NCBI RefSeq assembly: GCF_002914585.1
Contig: NZ_PDDM01000001.1
Coordinates: 434,001-498,000, forward strand
DNA from: Pseudanabaena sp. BC1403
GTDB lineage: Bacteria > Cyanobacteriota > Cyanobacteriia > Pseudanabaenales > Pseudanabaenaceae
Length of the DNA: 64,000 nt
Reading direction: 5' to 3'
In this document: piece after piece, positions 1 to 7,388 of the stretch
How positions within the stretch are numbered: the stretch's first letter is position 1
Layout: the number at the start of each line of letters is the position of its first letter
Program-made: the position numbers and the translations under genes
The notes under the pieces: model-generated
Seen by the model: the letters and a program-made list of their open reading frames with translations, nothing else
The model's database searches: none
Told to the model about the DNA's origin: nothing

Positions 1-2
1 GT

Positions 3-227
3 TTCTCAAATCTGAGCCGAGCCAATCTTACTGGCGCAAATCTCAGCCATGTCAACTTTAAACGCACCAAGATGTTGCTAGCCAACTTTACCAACGCTAT
101 CTTAGATAAAGCAGACCTTACTGAAGCGGATCTCACTAGTGCAAATATTTCAGATGCACAGTTAGTTAATGCAAAGCTCTGTAAGACAGTTTTATCAAAC
201 GGATTAACCTCAAATCGTGATTGTTAA
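3..227 (+). CDS. Pentapeptide repeat protein, C-terminal part (5' end outside window)
   Basis: The reading frame is open from the window edge to a TAA at 225-227 and encodes about 74 residues. It shows the A(D/N)LxX periodicity of pentapeptide repeats (units such as LSRAN, LTGAN, LSHVN, LDKAD, LTEAD, LTSAN). Such repeats fold as a right-handed quadrilateral beta-helix; the molecular role of most cyanobacterial members is unknown. The last 14 residues lose the repeat and form a cap-like tail. A hairpin directly follows the stop. The start is not visible, so total length and any additional domains are unknown. Confidence 0.85.
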   Translation, partial: FSNLSRANLTGANLSHVNFKRTKMLLANFTNAILDKADLTEADLTSANISDAQLVNAKLCKTVLSNGLTSNRDC

Positions 228-229
228 AT

Positions 230-254
230 AAAGGCGGCGCTTCGCGCCGCCTTT
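230..254. terminator. Bidirectional hairpin terminator
   Basis: Perfect 11-bp inverted repeat with a TTC loop (arms 230-240 and 244-254), A-rich on one side and T-rich on the other. It lies between two convergent genes and its right arm enters the stop codon of the minus-strand acetyltransferase gene. Confidence 0.75.
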
Positions 255-747
255 ACTGGTTAGCCAGTCTTTCTAATGCGTCACCATTAACTCGACAGAT
301 TCGCCAATCTGGAAGGATTTCTGCACCAATACGAGTATAAAATGCGATCGCAGGTTCATTCCAATCTAAAACCGACCATTCAAAACGTCCATATTCTCGC
401 GATACAGCAATTTGAGCAAGATTGGTGATTAGGGCTTTGCCAATACCCATACCGCGATATTCCGATAGTACAAACAGATCTTCTAAATAGATGCCACGCC
501 GAGTTAAGAAGGTGGAATAGCTCGTAAAAAATAGCGCAAATCCAACAATTTGTTGATTCGGTTCTATCTCTGCGACGATCGCTTCGATACAAGGCTTTGC
601 GCCAAACAAATCTTCTTGTAGGGATTCAATATTGCCTGTAACTTTATTTGTGAGATTTTCATAGTCGGCAAGTGCCAAAATCAACGAAAAAACGGCATCA
701 GTATCAGCAATTGTCGCATGGCGAATCGTAAATTGAACTTGAGTCAT
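253..747 (-). CDS. GNAT family N-acetyltransferase (diamine acetyltransferase-like)
   Basis: A 164-residue protein with the GNAT fold. An acceptor-side N-terminus (residues 1-60) is followed by the acetyl-CoA pyrophosphate-binding loop, visible as the Arg/Gly-rich segment YRGMGIGKAL near residues 97-106. The C-terminal segment W-x-V-L-D-W-N-x-P-A-x-x-F-Y resembles the spermidine/spermine and thialysine acetyltransferase subgroup, so polyamines or related amines are reasonable substrates, but the substrate cannot be read from sequence. The ATG at 747 gives a normal family length. The gene is convergent with the pentapeptide gene and is preceded by a long hairpin at 768-812. Confidence 0.85.
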   Translation of the reverse strand: MTQVQFTIRHATIADTDAVFSLILALADYENLTNKVTGNIESLQEDLFGAKPCIEAIVAEIEPNQQIVGFALFFTSYSTFLTRRGIYLEDLFVLSEYRGMGIGKALITNLAQIAVSREYGRFEWSVLDWNEPAIAFYTRIGAEILPDWRICRVNGDALERLANQ

Positions 748-767
748 AGATTGTAAATACTCTCTTT

Positions 768-812
768 GAATAATTATATGTGCGCGGCTTTGCCGCGCAC
801 ATATAATTATTC
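768..812. terminator. Perfect 21-bp hairpin with TTT loop
   Basis: Arms 768-788 and 792-812 are perfectly complementary around a 3-nt loop. It ends three bases before the stop codon of the next minus-strand gene, so it can terminate that gene. It also lies just upstream of the acetyltransferase start. Confidence 0.65.
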
Positions 813-814
813 AG

Positions 815-1639
815 CTAAAACAGACGGACTGGAAGTGGTCGAGAGGATTTAAAACGCTCGATTTCATCATCTATTTGCGCAGAGATTTCCTCATTGCTTT
901 TTGAAGGTGGAGCAGAAGACTGCATCATATTGAGCTTGAGCGTTACCTGTTTGATCATTAACTGTTGAGCATCAACGTCGATATCTAGATTTACTGCATC
1001 ACTGCCGAGGATTTTAGCGAGTTCATTTTCTACCAGAGATTCGGTTACATTCTCAAGGGTGTGATTGATTAAGTCCTGATTTCCCAAAAGCGAATCTTGT
1101 AATAACTTCTCTAGGTTCTCAAACTTTAATAATTGCACTAATTTTTCTGCATTCGCCAGAGATTTGGGATCAATGACCTGCGCTAACGCATTAGTCAAAT
1201 TAAATTTTGATTTTACCTGCTGAATTAAAGACTCAGCTTCTGCTTTGCGCAGTTGAGCGCTCTCCACTAAAGGGAGAATAGATAAAATCGTATCTGGCAA
1301 TAAATTCAACAATTTCTCTGGCTGTACCTTCTGAGCGTAGCCATTGAGCGTATTGAGAACCTGATTTTCTAATGACTGCCGCCATTGATTTACTTCTTGA
1401 ACCAATGTATCAGTATTTGCTGCAATAACAGAAGATCCAGTTTCTGCTTTGAACTGATCGACAACCTGCTGGATTAAAGCTTCAGCTTGATTGGGCGCGA
1501 TCGCAATGCTTGCTTGTTTTTGCTGAAATGTCAAAATCGAACTCGCGATCGCAAGGAGATCTTCGCGAGAATTAGGTGTTTCAAAGCGATTTACATAAGC
1601 TTGAAGACTAGCCAACAGCGATCGCTCTGTAACAATCAT
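815..1639 (-). CDS. Conserved hypothetical protein, all-helical
   Basis: A 274-residue protein I do not recognise by function. It is predicted almost entirely helical, rich in Gln, Glu, Leu and Lys with heptad-like spacing, and has no signal peptide or membrane segment. The N-terminus (ERSLLASLQAYVNRFE) and the Asn/Gln-rich middle suggest a soluble structural or scaffold protein. The C-terminal tail, after a Ser/Pro-rich stretch, ends in a basic and aromatic motif (SSRPLPVRLF). The ATG at 1639 follows an AAGGAG ribosome binding site (plus-strand CTCCTT at 1647-1652), which supports this start. Codon use and HIP1 density match the neighbours, so there is no sign of recent transfer. Confidence 0.7.
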   Translation of the reverse strand: MIVTERSLLASLQAYVNRFETPNSREDLLAIASSILTFQQKQASIAIAPNQAEALIQQVVDQFKAETGSSVIAANTDTLVQEVNQWRQSLENQVLNTLNGYAQKVQPEKLLNLLPDTILSILPLVESAQLRKAEAESLIQQVKSKFNLTNALAQVIDPKSLANAEKLVQLLKFENLEKLLQDSLLGNQDLINHTLENVTESLVENELAKILGSDAVNLDIDVDAQQLMIKQVTLKLNMMQSSAPPSKSNEEISAQIDDEIERFKSSRPLPVRLF

Positions 1640-1699
1640 GGAATACTCCTTGCAAAGCCTTTATTTCCTAGCTGTTTTATATCATAAGCTTTAGCTTAT

Positions 1700-1750
1700 A
1701 TCCCAAAAGATAAGTGATAGCGCAAAGCGCTATCACTTATCTTTTGGGAT
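1700..1750. repeat. Perfect 24-bp inverted repeat with AAA loop
   Basis: Arms 1700-1723 and 1727-1750 are perfectly complementary around a 3-nt loop. It lies between the divergent helical protein and MAPEG genes, where a terminator is not needed for either. It is therefore recorded as a structural repeat, possibly active in the 5' leader of the MAPEG mRNA. Confidence 0.7.
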
Positions 1751-1808
1751 CTTGCATTGCTATAGCTCTAAAATAGAAAAGGTTTTAGATTGGTTGATCA
1801 AACGCACA

Positions 1809-2213
1809 ATGAATTTGACTTTTTCTCCTTCACAGATATTGCTTTATGGTATTGCGATCGCAGCAGGGCTTATATATTTTCCATATATATTTGTCGCATT
1901 TGGGCGGGTGAGTATTGGCTACGACATGAATTCGCCAAGAGCGATGTTCGATCGCTTGCCTGACTATGCAAAACGGGCAACATGGGCGCATCAAAATTCT
2001 TTTGAAGTATTTGCACTCTTTGCAGCAGCGGCACTTACAGCCTATGTTAGCAATGTTGCTTCCGATAAAACTTCTCTTTATGTACTAGTCTTTTTAGCAG
2101 CAAGATTTTTATTTAGCTTGTTTTATATTCTCGATTTACCTTGGTTGCGATCGCCAATGTGGGGGGTCAGTATGGCATGTATAGGCAGCCTCTTTATTGC
2201 CAGCCTCACCTAA
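1809..2213 (+). CDS. MAPEG family membrane protein
   Basis: A 134-residue integral membrane protein with four hydrophobic helices. The conserved loop R-A-x-x-A-H-x-N-x-x-E is visible as RATWAHQNSFEVF, the signature of the MAPEG superfamily (membrane-associated eicosanoid and glutathione metabolism proteins). Bacterial members are trimers that may have glutathione transferase or peroxidase activity; here that is inference. I chose the ATG at 1809 because the upstream in-frame ATG at 1752 would add 19 unconserved residues lying directly against the hairpin. The stop is embedded in the arm of the following terminator. Confidence 0.85.
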   Translation: MNLTFSPSQILLYGIAIAAGLIYFPYIFVAFGRVSIGYDMNSPRAMFDRLPDYAKRATWAHQNSFEVFALFAAAALTAYVSNVASDKTSLYVLVFLAARFLFSLFYILDLPWLRSPMWGVSMACIGSLFIASLT

Positions 2214-2251
2214 GAAAAAAGCGGCGCAAAGCGCCGCTTTTTTCTTAGGTG
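2207..2251. terminator. Rho-independent terminator with arms including the MAPEG stop codon
   Basis: Perfect 21-bp arms (2207-2227, 2231-2251) around an AAA loop with A6/T6 flanks. The left arm contains the last two sense codons and stop of the MAPEG gene, so the right arm is an inverted copy of coding sequence. Confidence 0.8.
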
Positions 2252-2271
2252 AATTTACCATTGTGCTATTG

Positions 2272-2406
2272 CTATGTGTTTAGCCAATCAATCAACCTAA
2301 CTGTGATACGTTTCAATCTATCCAGTGAAATATTCCCAAGACGAGCGCTAATAACCGATGATTCAGCTTGAGGAAACCGAACTAGAACAATATCTCCCGA
2401 TTTCAT
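2272..2406 (-). pseudogene. PemK/MazF-type toxin remnant (internally deleted)
   Basis: A 44-codon frame from ATG at 2406 to TAG at 2272. It begins MKSGDIVLVRFPQ, the typical N-terminus of MazF/PemK endoribonuclease toxins, and then jumps directly to a segment resembling their C-terminal helix (SSVISARLGNISLDRL through IDWL). Intact members are about 110 residues, so roughly the central 60-70 residues with most of the RNase fold are missing, yet the frame is kept. The start overlaps the stop of the upstream antitoxin gene by four bases (ATGA), the usual layout of translationally coupled toxin-antitoxin pairs. It is probably inactive as an RNase; whether the short peptide is made is unknown. 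Confidence 0.7.
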
Positions 2407-2633
2407 GATTTATAGACTTCCTTAGCATCTTCTAAGAAGTACTCGATTTCGTCATCTTCACTAAAAAATTGGGCAAGTGAAAACTCCTGCCATTGACCAC
2501 TTTCCCAATCACTATATTCTGAAATTTCTTGCTTACTCGTCAATCTTTGAGTAAATTTAGCGATTTGTTCGATGATGTGATCTGGCAAACTGTCAATTTG
2601 TTGATGGAGTTGTGTGCGAGTGTTTACTGACAT
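2403..2633 (-). CDS. DUF2281-type antitoxin
   Basis: A 76-residue acidic protein. Its N-terminus, containing QLHQQIDSLPDHIIEQIAKF, matches the small cyanobacterial antitoxins (DUF2281) that precede PemK/MazF-type toxins or PIN toxins. The C-terminal half is disordered and acidic, as expected for a segment that wraps around and neutralises a toxin. It overlaps the start of the toxin remnant by four bases. With the toxin deleted, it would be a solitary antitoxin and could still act as a repressor or neutralise related toxins elsewhere. That role is inference. Confidence 0.7.
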   Translation of the reverse strand: MSVNTRTQLHQQIDSLPDHIIEQIAKFTQRLTSKQEISEYSDWESGQWQEFSLAQFFSEDDEIEYFLEDAKEVYKS

Positions 2634-2696
2634 GTGGCAATTACCTCATCGATTTTCGAGAACAAGCAAAACAAGATATTGCTAATCGATTCGCTG

Positions 2697-2727
2697 AAGC
2701 AAGAGTGCGCTATGCGCACTCTTGCTT
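2697..2727. terminator. Hairpin downstream of the ferredoxin gene
   Basis: Perfect 14-bp arms (2697-2710, 2714-2727) around a TAT loop, nine bases past the ferredoxin stop on the minus strand and before the antitoxin gene. A likely terminator separating the two units. Confidence 0.6.
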
Positions 2728-2735
2728 GAAAAATT

Positions 2736-3065
2736 TTAGGCGCTAGATCCAAATCGAATCGAGTATACGTCCTGTTCTTTGTCGGTGTAGATTTCGACAT
2801 CGGACTTAGGATGCGATACACATAGGAGAATATAGCCTTTAGCATCTAGCTCTTCACCCATGCCGCCAATGCCCATACCTTGGCTTTGATCTACTTCACC
2901 TTTGACAATTTGAGCTGCACAAGTCGTACATACACCTGCATAGCAAGAACATGGCAAATCTAGCCCTTGCTCGATCGCAGCATCAAGGATCGATTGATTT
3001 TCAGGGACAGACACCGTAAATGTTTGTCCTTGATGATGAAGTGTGGCTGTAAAAGTCTGAGTCAT
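2736..3065 (-). CDS. Plant-type [2Fe-2S] ferredoxin
   Basis: A 109-residue soluble electron carrier. The cluster ligands follow the plant-type pattern C-x4-C-x2-C...C at Cys41, Cys46, Cys49 and Cys82 (motif CSCYAGVCTTC, then LLCVSHP). Cys39 is an extra cysteine, common in this loop. The insertion GMGIGGMGEELDAKGY between the third and fourth ligands and the C-terminal extension resemble the minor cyanobacterial ferredoxins rather than the main photosynthetic PetF. It probably serves a specialised reductase or stress role in the cytoplasm; the partner is unknown. The ATG at 3065 gives a normal length. Confidence 0.9.
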   Translation of the reverse strand: MTQTFTATLHHQGQTFTVSVPENQSILDAAIEQGLDLPCSCYAGVCTTCAAQIVKGEVDQSQGMGIGGMGEELDAKGYILLCVSHPKSDVEIYTDKEQDVYSIRFGSSA

Positions 3066-3191
3066 TTTTCTAAAAATTAGTTGGTTGTTGTTGATGGGTA
3101 AGGTGTTGAGCTTTGCGCCACACTTTACTTATTTAATGATTGTGCAAAGAGAATGATACGATGTTCAATTGGCTTAATTTTATCTCCTCCT

Positions 3192-3833
3192 ATGCAACCT
3201 CGTCACATCGCCCGCGAACTCGCACTCTTTAGTATCAACCAATTACCCAGTCAACCTCAAAAGCTAGAAACGAAAACCCTAGATGACATTGTGACGGCAG
3301 TTGTGCGATCGCTGCACGATGAGACCAAAGAATTATTGCAAACTGCTAGCGCTGAGTTGCAACGCGGTCAAGAGCGTGTATCTTCTAGCGAAACTCGCAC
3401 TGGTGACATTCGGCAAGATATCCAAGCTGTCGAGGGCATGGTGCGCGAAGCGATCGAATTAACAAAAAACGCGATTAACAATATTGGTGCAGCTTTAGAA
3501 TATCCTGTTACGTTGGTGTTGGCTCAACGTGCTGAGGTGCGTAACTATGCGATCGATATCCTTAAAACTGTCAACGGTAAGCGCACTGAAATCGATGAGA
3601 TGATTAGCAGCGCTTTAGTTAATTGGCAAATCGATCGCCTTGCTCAAGTAGATAAAGATATTTTGCGGATTGCCACGGCGGAGATGATGTTTATGAGTGT
3701 GGCTAGCAAAGTTGCGATCGATGAGGCGGTTGAATTAGCCAAACGTTACAGCAGTGAAGACGGATATAGATTTATCAATGGTGTTTTGCGACGCATTGAC
3801 GATCAACTTAAAGAATTACGCAAATCACAATGA
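3192..3833 (+). CDS. nusB: Transcription antitermination factor NusB
   Basis: A 213-residue protein with NusB domains at both ends. The N-terminus MQPRHIARELALFSINQL is the first helix, and the C-terminal half contains the conserved W-x-x-x-R-L-x-x-x-D-x-x-I-L-R-I-A and V-A-I-D-E-A-V-x-L-A-K-x-Y segments. NusB binds boxA RNA with ribosomal protein S10 (NusE) to support antitermination of rRNA operons. The protein is longer than the E. coli form (139 residues) because of a charged helical insert after residue 35, as in other cyanobacteria. I chose the ATG at 3192 because the conserved sequence begins there; upstream in-frame codons add only a short unconserved stretch. Confidence 0.92.
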   Translation: MQPRHIARELALFSINQLPSQPQKLETKTLDDIVTAVVRSLHDETKELLQTASAELQRGQERVSSSETRTGDIRQDIQAVEGMVREAIELTKNAINNIGAALEYPVTLVLAQRAEVRNYAIDILKTVNGKRTEIDEMISSALVNWQIDRLAQVDKDILRIATAEMMFMSVASKVAIDEAVELAKRYSSEDGYRFINGVLRRIDDQLKELRKSQ

Positions 3834-3972
3834 GGCTCTTGCAATCAAACAGCCCTACACTCAAGCGCGGACTAAAAGCTCACCCCCAAAAAGCGGGCTA
3901 AGAGTATTCTGTAGTCCACTTCAGTGGACTTGAGCTTTTAGCCAAGAACTTGAGTTCTTGGTTTATTGGCTT
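3834..3972. repeat. Intergenic hairpin cluster related to the MITE at 60.4 kb
   Basis: This gap contains at least two small hairpins, one with arms TAGTCCACT/AGTGGACT (about 3913-3929) and one with CCAAGAACT/AGTTCTTGG (about 3942-3961), linked by GAGCTTTTAGCC. The same CCAAGAAC hairpin and GCTTTTAGCCC motif occur inside the element at 60383-60536, so the stretch looks like a degenerate relative that has lost its terminal repeats. Confidence 0.5.
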
Positions 3973-4527
3973 TTATAGAAACTTGTCATCTAGAGATGTT
4001 TTTACAAAAAACATACAGCCTGCGATCGCAATGGGTGTATGAACAGATCCAGCCTTGGAGTAGAGATAGTCCCCTGCTTTATAAGTAACCCCGCGATCGA
4101 TTAACTCACCTTCAAGCATAAAAATTTCTTCCCCCGTAGCATGTTGATGAGATGGATAATCAACAGTCACCTCAGCGCGAATTAATGCTGATATCTCTCT
4201 TCGTTCTTGATTAATTTGCAACACTGCCATCATCAGTCCTTTCACAGGATGAGGCTTCCACTTTAGCTCGCCCGATCGCAAAGCGACAAAATCCACAACT
4301 TCTGTTTCCTGTTGAATGCGGTTAAAGAGTCTCTGTTTGAGACGAGCAGGAACATCTAAAGGTGTTTCAGTATAGGCAAGAGTGGCAGCAGTCTCGCGTA
4401 GCGATCGTAATTCTTTCTCTATTTCTGGAGAGGAACCTGCCATTTCTTCTACGGATTGGCTCTCTTCAGGAGCGATCGCTGTGATGGCTGTTAATGCTAA
4501 TAGATTATTAATTTCTTCTTGGTTCAT
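3973..4527 (-). CDS. ChrR-like cupin anti-sigma factor
   Basis: A 184-residue protein. The N-terminal 75 residues have the anti-sigma pattern L-R-x-x-A-x-x-L-A-x-x-x-x-P-x-x-x-P-x-x-L-K-x-R-L. The C-terminal half is a cupin barrel with metal-ligand spacing H-x-H-x(4)-E-x(6)-E (YPSHQHATGEEIFMLEGEL) and a later His in GSVHTP. In Rhodobacter, ChrR holds its sigma factor inactive until singlet oxygen is sensed; by analogy this protein may sense photo-oxidative stress. No CxxC or HxxxCxxC zinc motif is seen in the anti-sigma part, unlike classical ChrR. It lies 101 bp downstream of the ECF sigma gene in the same orientation, so the pair is probably co-transcribed. Confidence 0.82.
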   Translation of the reverse strand: MNQEEINNLLALTAITAIAPEESQSVEEMAGSSPEIEKELRSLRETAATLAYTETPLDVPARLKQRLFNRIQQETEVVDFVALRSGELKWKPHPVKGLMMAVLQINQERREISALIRAEVTVDYPSHQHATGEEIFMLEGELIDRGVTYKAGDYLYSKAGSVHTPIAIAGCMFFVKTSLDDKFL

Positions 4528-4628
4528 GCAGTTTAGATCCTGATTTTTTAGCTTTTGGCTTTTAGCCCGTCGCTTCTATTAATTTAACTTTGGCTTTTTA
4601 TTTTTTTGATGGATGTTACTAGCATTCC

Positions 4629-5231
4629 CTAAAAACTAAACCACTCATCGCCGATCGCTTCCCGTAATTTTTTTAATCCAAGCCGAATGCGAGTTTTGAC
4701 AGTGCCAAGGGAAAGCCCTGTTTTGGCAGCAATTTCACTATGGCTAAGTCCACCGAAATAGGCAAGTTCTAAAGCTAAACGTTGCTCGTTAGGAAGTTCA
4801 GCAAGACAAGCCTTAATATAAGAACTTCGCTCTTGCATTAGGACATCTGCTTCTGGACTATCAACATACGAATGCATCTTTAACAGATCTTCTGAAGCAG
4901 CAACAGCTTTGCCAAACCTTGTATGACTGCGTAAGCGATCTAAGGCGCGACTGCGGGTGAGCATAAACAGCCATGTATCTACTCTACCTTTTTGGAAATT
5001 GTAATTTTTAGCAATTCTCCATACTTGAGTAAATACGTCTAAAACGATCTCTTCGGATTCTTCTGACGAATTAAGAATTTTATAGGCGATTGTATAAATC
5101 ACTCTGGAGTAGCGATCGTACAGCAACGACAGGGCAGTTTGATCCATTTCAGCAATTCGGCTAATTAGTGAAATTTCGTCAACCTTGCTGTCACTGTCAA
5201 TTTTAAGAAATTTGCGATCGCATGAATCCAA
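4629..5231 (-). CDS. ECF RNA polymerase sigma factor (SigK/RpoE-like)
   Basis: A 200-residue group IV sigma factor. Region 2 is seen at about residues 27-95 (LLYDRYSRVIYTIAYKIL, then the acidic EESEEIVLDVFTQVW and WLFMLTRSRALDRLR). Region 4 is at about 140-193 (LPNEQRLALELAYFGGLS, HSEIAAKTGLSLGTVKTRI). It directs RNA polymerase to a small stress regulon. The start is a TTG at 5231; no in-frame ATG lies before region 2. The gene is divergent from the ferritin-like gene, which makes the 122-bp gap between them the obvious place for a self-recognised promoter, and it is followed by its ChrR-like anti-sigma gene. Singlet oxygen as the signal is inference. Confidence 0.88.
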   Translation of the reverse strand: MDSCDRKFLKIDSDSKVDEISLISRIAEMDQTALSLLYDRYSRVIYTIAYKILNSSEESEEIVLDVFTQVWRIAKNYNFQKGRVDTWLFMLTRSRALDRLRSHTRFGKAVAASEDLLKMHSYVDSPEADVLMQERSSYIKACLAELPNEQRLALELAYFGGLSHSEIAAKTGLSLGTVKTRIRLGLKKLREAIGDEWFSF

Positions 5232-5353
5232 AATCAGATCCTCTTCGTATTTCTATTTGAATCAGCGATTTCAATAATCTCTAAGATCATTTGTATTTGC
5301 GATCGCTGACTAGCCACAACTGATTTTTAACTATATATCATCTGGTAAAAACC

Positions 5354-6001
5354 ATGTCTAGAACAGAAAGATTTTCTCGTTCCGCTTCGCGCCGCGAATT
5401 AATCAAAGCAGGCTTATTTGGGGCTATGGGAATTGCAAGTGTCGCAGTTGTCCCTGAAGTCATGGCAATGCCCAAGAAAAACGATGTTATGAATGACATC
5501 AAGGTTCTTAATAACGCTTTGTTCTATGAGCATCAAGCAATCTGGGCTTATGGGTTTGCGGCAGGTAAACTCACTGGAAGCAATGTTGGTAAAGCCGTAT
5601 TAGCGATCGCCTTAGCCAACCAAGCTGATCACAAAGCGCATCGTGACTTGCTGACTGCGGTAGTAAAGAAACTCGGTGGTAGCCCTGTAATGGCGAAGGC
5701 TGAGTATCTAAAGACGGTCACACCTTATATCGAAAAGGGAGAAGGCAATCTCGAATCAGATGTGAATATTGCGAAGCTTGCCCTTGCGTTAGAGGTAGAT
5801 GCTGCGATCGCCTATGGACGTGAGGTCGCCACTCTCAAAAGCCCTGAGCTGATTACCGCAGGGGCAAGTATTGGTTCCACTGAGGCTTCCCATGCCACCG
5901 TAATTCGGGCTGCATTCCAATCCTTGGGCGTTGCTCTGAATGTGGTTCCTGCTGCTTTTGTCAGCAAAGACACCCGCGATGCTTGGATTCTCAAGGTCTA
6001 A
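5354..6001 (+). CDS. Tat-exported ferritin-like domain protein
   Basis: A 215-residue protein. Residues 12-35 form a twin-arginine signal (S-R-R-E-L-I-K followed by a hydrophobic stretch and AMA), predicting folded export to the periplasm or thylakoid lumen. The mature part is a helical bundle with Glu and His at ferritin-like positions: FYEHQAIWAY, ANQADHKAHRDLL, ALEVDAAIAYGRE and STEASHATVIRAA. Such proteins may bind iron or manganese and act against oxidants; the activity here is not proven. Its position opposite the ECF sigma/anti-sigma pair suggests it is a target of that regulator, fitting a photo-oxidative stress module. A strong hairpin terminator follows. Confidence 0.8.
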   Translation: MSRTERFSRSASRRELIKAGLFGAMGIASVAVVPEVMAMPKKNDVMNDIKVLNNALFYEHQAIWAYGFAAGKLTGSNVGKAVLAIALANQADHKAHRDLLTAVVKKLGGSPVMAKAEYLKTVTPYIEKGEGNLESDVNIAKLALALEVDAAIAYGREVATLKSPELITAGASIGSTEASHATVIRAAFQSLGVALNVVPAAFVSKDTRDAWILKV

Positions 6002-6003
6002 TT

Positions 6004-6044
6004 AATATGCAAAAAGCCTTGCTTTGCAAGGCTTTTTGCATATT
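6004..6044. terminator. Perfect 19-bp terminator hairpin
   Basis: Arms 6004-6022 and 6026-6044 around a TTT loop, with A5/T5 runs inside the stem, three bases after the stop of the ferritin-like gene. Confidence 0.8.
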
Positions 6045-6070
6045 GTTTTTTCTTCGCTCTTTATAAAGCA

Positions 6071-7300
6071 ATGAATGTCGTGACTAATGTTCAAACTAAT
6101 TCTTTCCCAAATGCCCCTACGAAAATTATGTGGCAACAGGTTTGGGGATTGGCAGCATTATTAGCTGCGATTACCTTTAGTTGGATCGCTTATGGATTTT
6201 ACCAGCCAAGAATTTTGGCGCGGATTGGGTTTGTTGATTTAGCAATATGGCTAGGGATTTTTCAGGGGCTACTCGGCGCGATCGTGGAGCCGATTGTCGG
6301 TTGGTTTTCTGATCGCATTCTTGGTCGATTCGGTAGCCGCTTGCCACAGGTAGTCGTGGGCGTGACTCTTGCAGGACTAATTTTTGTGATTGCTTCGTGG
6401 CTGGTCGAAACGCAGCTATCAGAGGGAATGCGCTGGATTGTCCCAGTGATGATGACAATGTGGGTAATTGCGATGATTATTTTTCGAGGGCCAGCGATCG
6501 CTTTACTCCAAGGCTTTGCGCCAACTAATCAGTTACCTCAAGCAAATGCAATTTTGGCTCTGGTCTTAGCAATCACTAGCGCTACTAGCCCAATATTAGG
6601 CTTAATACTTAAACAGATTGGCGCATCCATGACTTTTATCTTGGGAGCGATCGCCTTATTAATTGGTTCAGTACTATTATGGGTCTCGATGCCACGCCAT
6701 CTAGTCACAGCAACGAGCCCCGAAGTCTCAGCCACAAAATTAACCGCAAAATCAGTAGTCAAGTACGCTTTGCCATTTTTCGTAGGCTTAGGATCTGGCT
6801 TAGAAATTAATTTGCTGCTTCATATTCTCCCTCGGCATCTTTCCCAAGAATTAGGCAGTCTCTCAGTTGAATATATCCAGTCAGGAATCCTATTAATTGC
6901 AGGGGTCACGACATTACCTTTGCGATCGCTATTTCCCAGACAAAAAGTAACCTTTGGCATGGGATTAGGTTTAGCGTCGATCGCAGTTTGTCTCACATTG
7001 ACAGTGTTAAGCCAAAATGGCGTTTATTTGATATTAATTAGTGCGATCGCGGCTATGGCTCTAGGCTTAGTTTTGACAAATACTATTCCCCTAGCTTTAG
7101 CAATGGTTCCACCTAATCAAGCAGGATTTGGGACAGGCTTATATTTTGGTGGTAATGGCATGGCGACTGCCATGTTTGCCGCATTAGTCGTAACTCAAGG
7201 CGAAATCTCAGCAATGAATGGAGCACTATTAAGCTTATTAGCTTTAGCGATCGCCATTATCAGTCTCAAAAAATTTGCATATGTAACTCAGCATAATTAA
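6071..7300 (+). CDS. MFS transporter
   Basis: A 409-residue integral membrane protein with about 12 hydrophobic helices. The cytoplasmic loop between helices 2 and 3 carries the major facilitator motif in a modified form (GWFSDRILGRFGSR, resembling G-x-x-x-D-R-x-G-R-R). The arrangement, with a short N-terminal tail and a GxxSGLEIN segment in the second half, resembles the glycoside/sucrose-type branch of the superfamily, but the substrate cannot be assigned. It lies between the ferritin-like gene and the gas vesicle operon and is bounded by hairpins on both sides, so it appears to be transcribed alone. Confidence 0.85.
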   Translation: MNVVTNVQTNSFPNAPTKIMWQQVWGLAALLAAITFSWIAYGFYQPRILARIGFVDLAIWLGIFQGLLGAIVEPIVGWFSDRILGRFGSRLPQVVVGVTLAGLIFVIASWLVETQLSEGMRWIVPVMMTMWVIAMIIFRGPAIALLQGFAPTNQLPQANAILALVLAITSATSPILGLILKQIGASMTFILGAIALLIGSVLLWVSMPRHLVTATSPEVSATKLTAKSVVKYALPFFVGLGSGLEINLLLHILPRHLSQELGSLSVEYIQSGILLIAGVTTLPLRSLFPRQKVTFGMGLGLASIAVCLTLTVLSQNGVYLILISAIAAMALGLVLTNTIPLALAMVPPNQAGFGTGLYFGGNGMATAMFAALVVTQGEISAMNGALLSLLALAIAIISLKKFAYVTQHN

Positions 7301-7353
7301 AGCCGCAAAAAAATGTATCGCCAGCTTCGTGGCGATACATTTTTTGCGGCTTT
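7299..7353. terminator. Long hairpin between the MFS gene and gvpJ
   Basis: Arms of about 24 bp around an 8-nt loop, with A7/T6 runs. The left arm begins in the MFS stop codon. A second imperfect hairpin (about 7357-7389) abuts the stop of gvpJ on the other strand. Together they separate two convergent genes. Confidence 0.75.
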
Positions 7354-7388
7354 TAAGAGCTAGTGGAAGCGCGTAGCGCTCTCACTAG

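Noticed and set aside
2624-2845. A 73-codon frame on the minus strand overlapping the ferredoxin gene
   Set aside because: It shares the strand with the ferredoxin gene in another frame, and the overlapping portion is explained by that well-supported gene.
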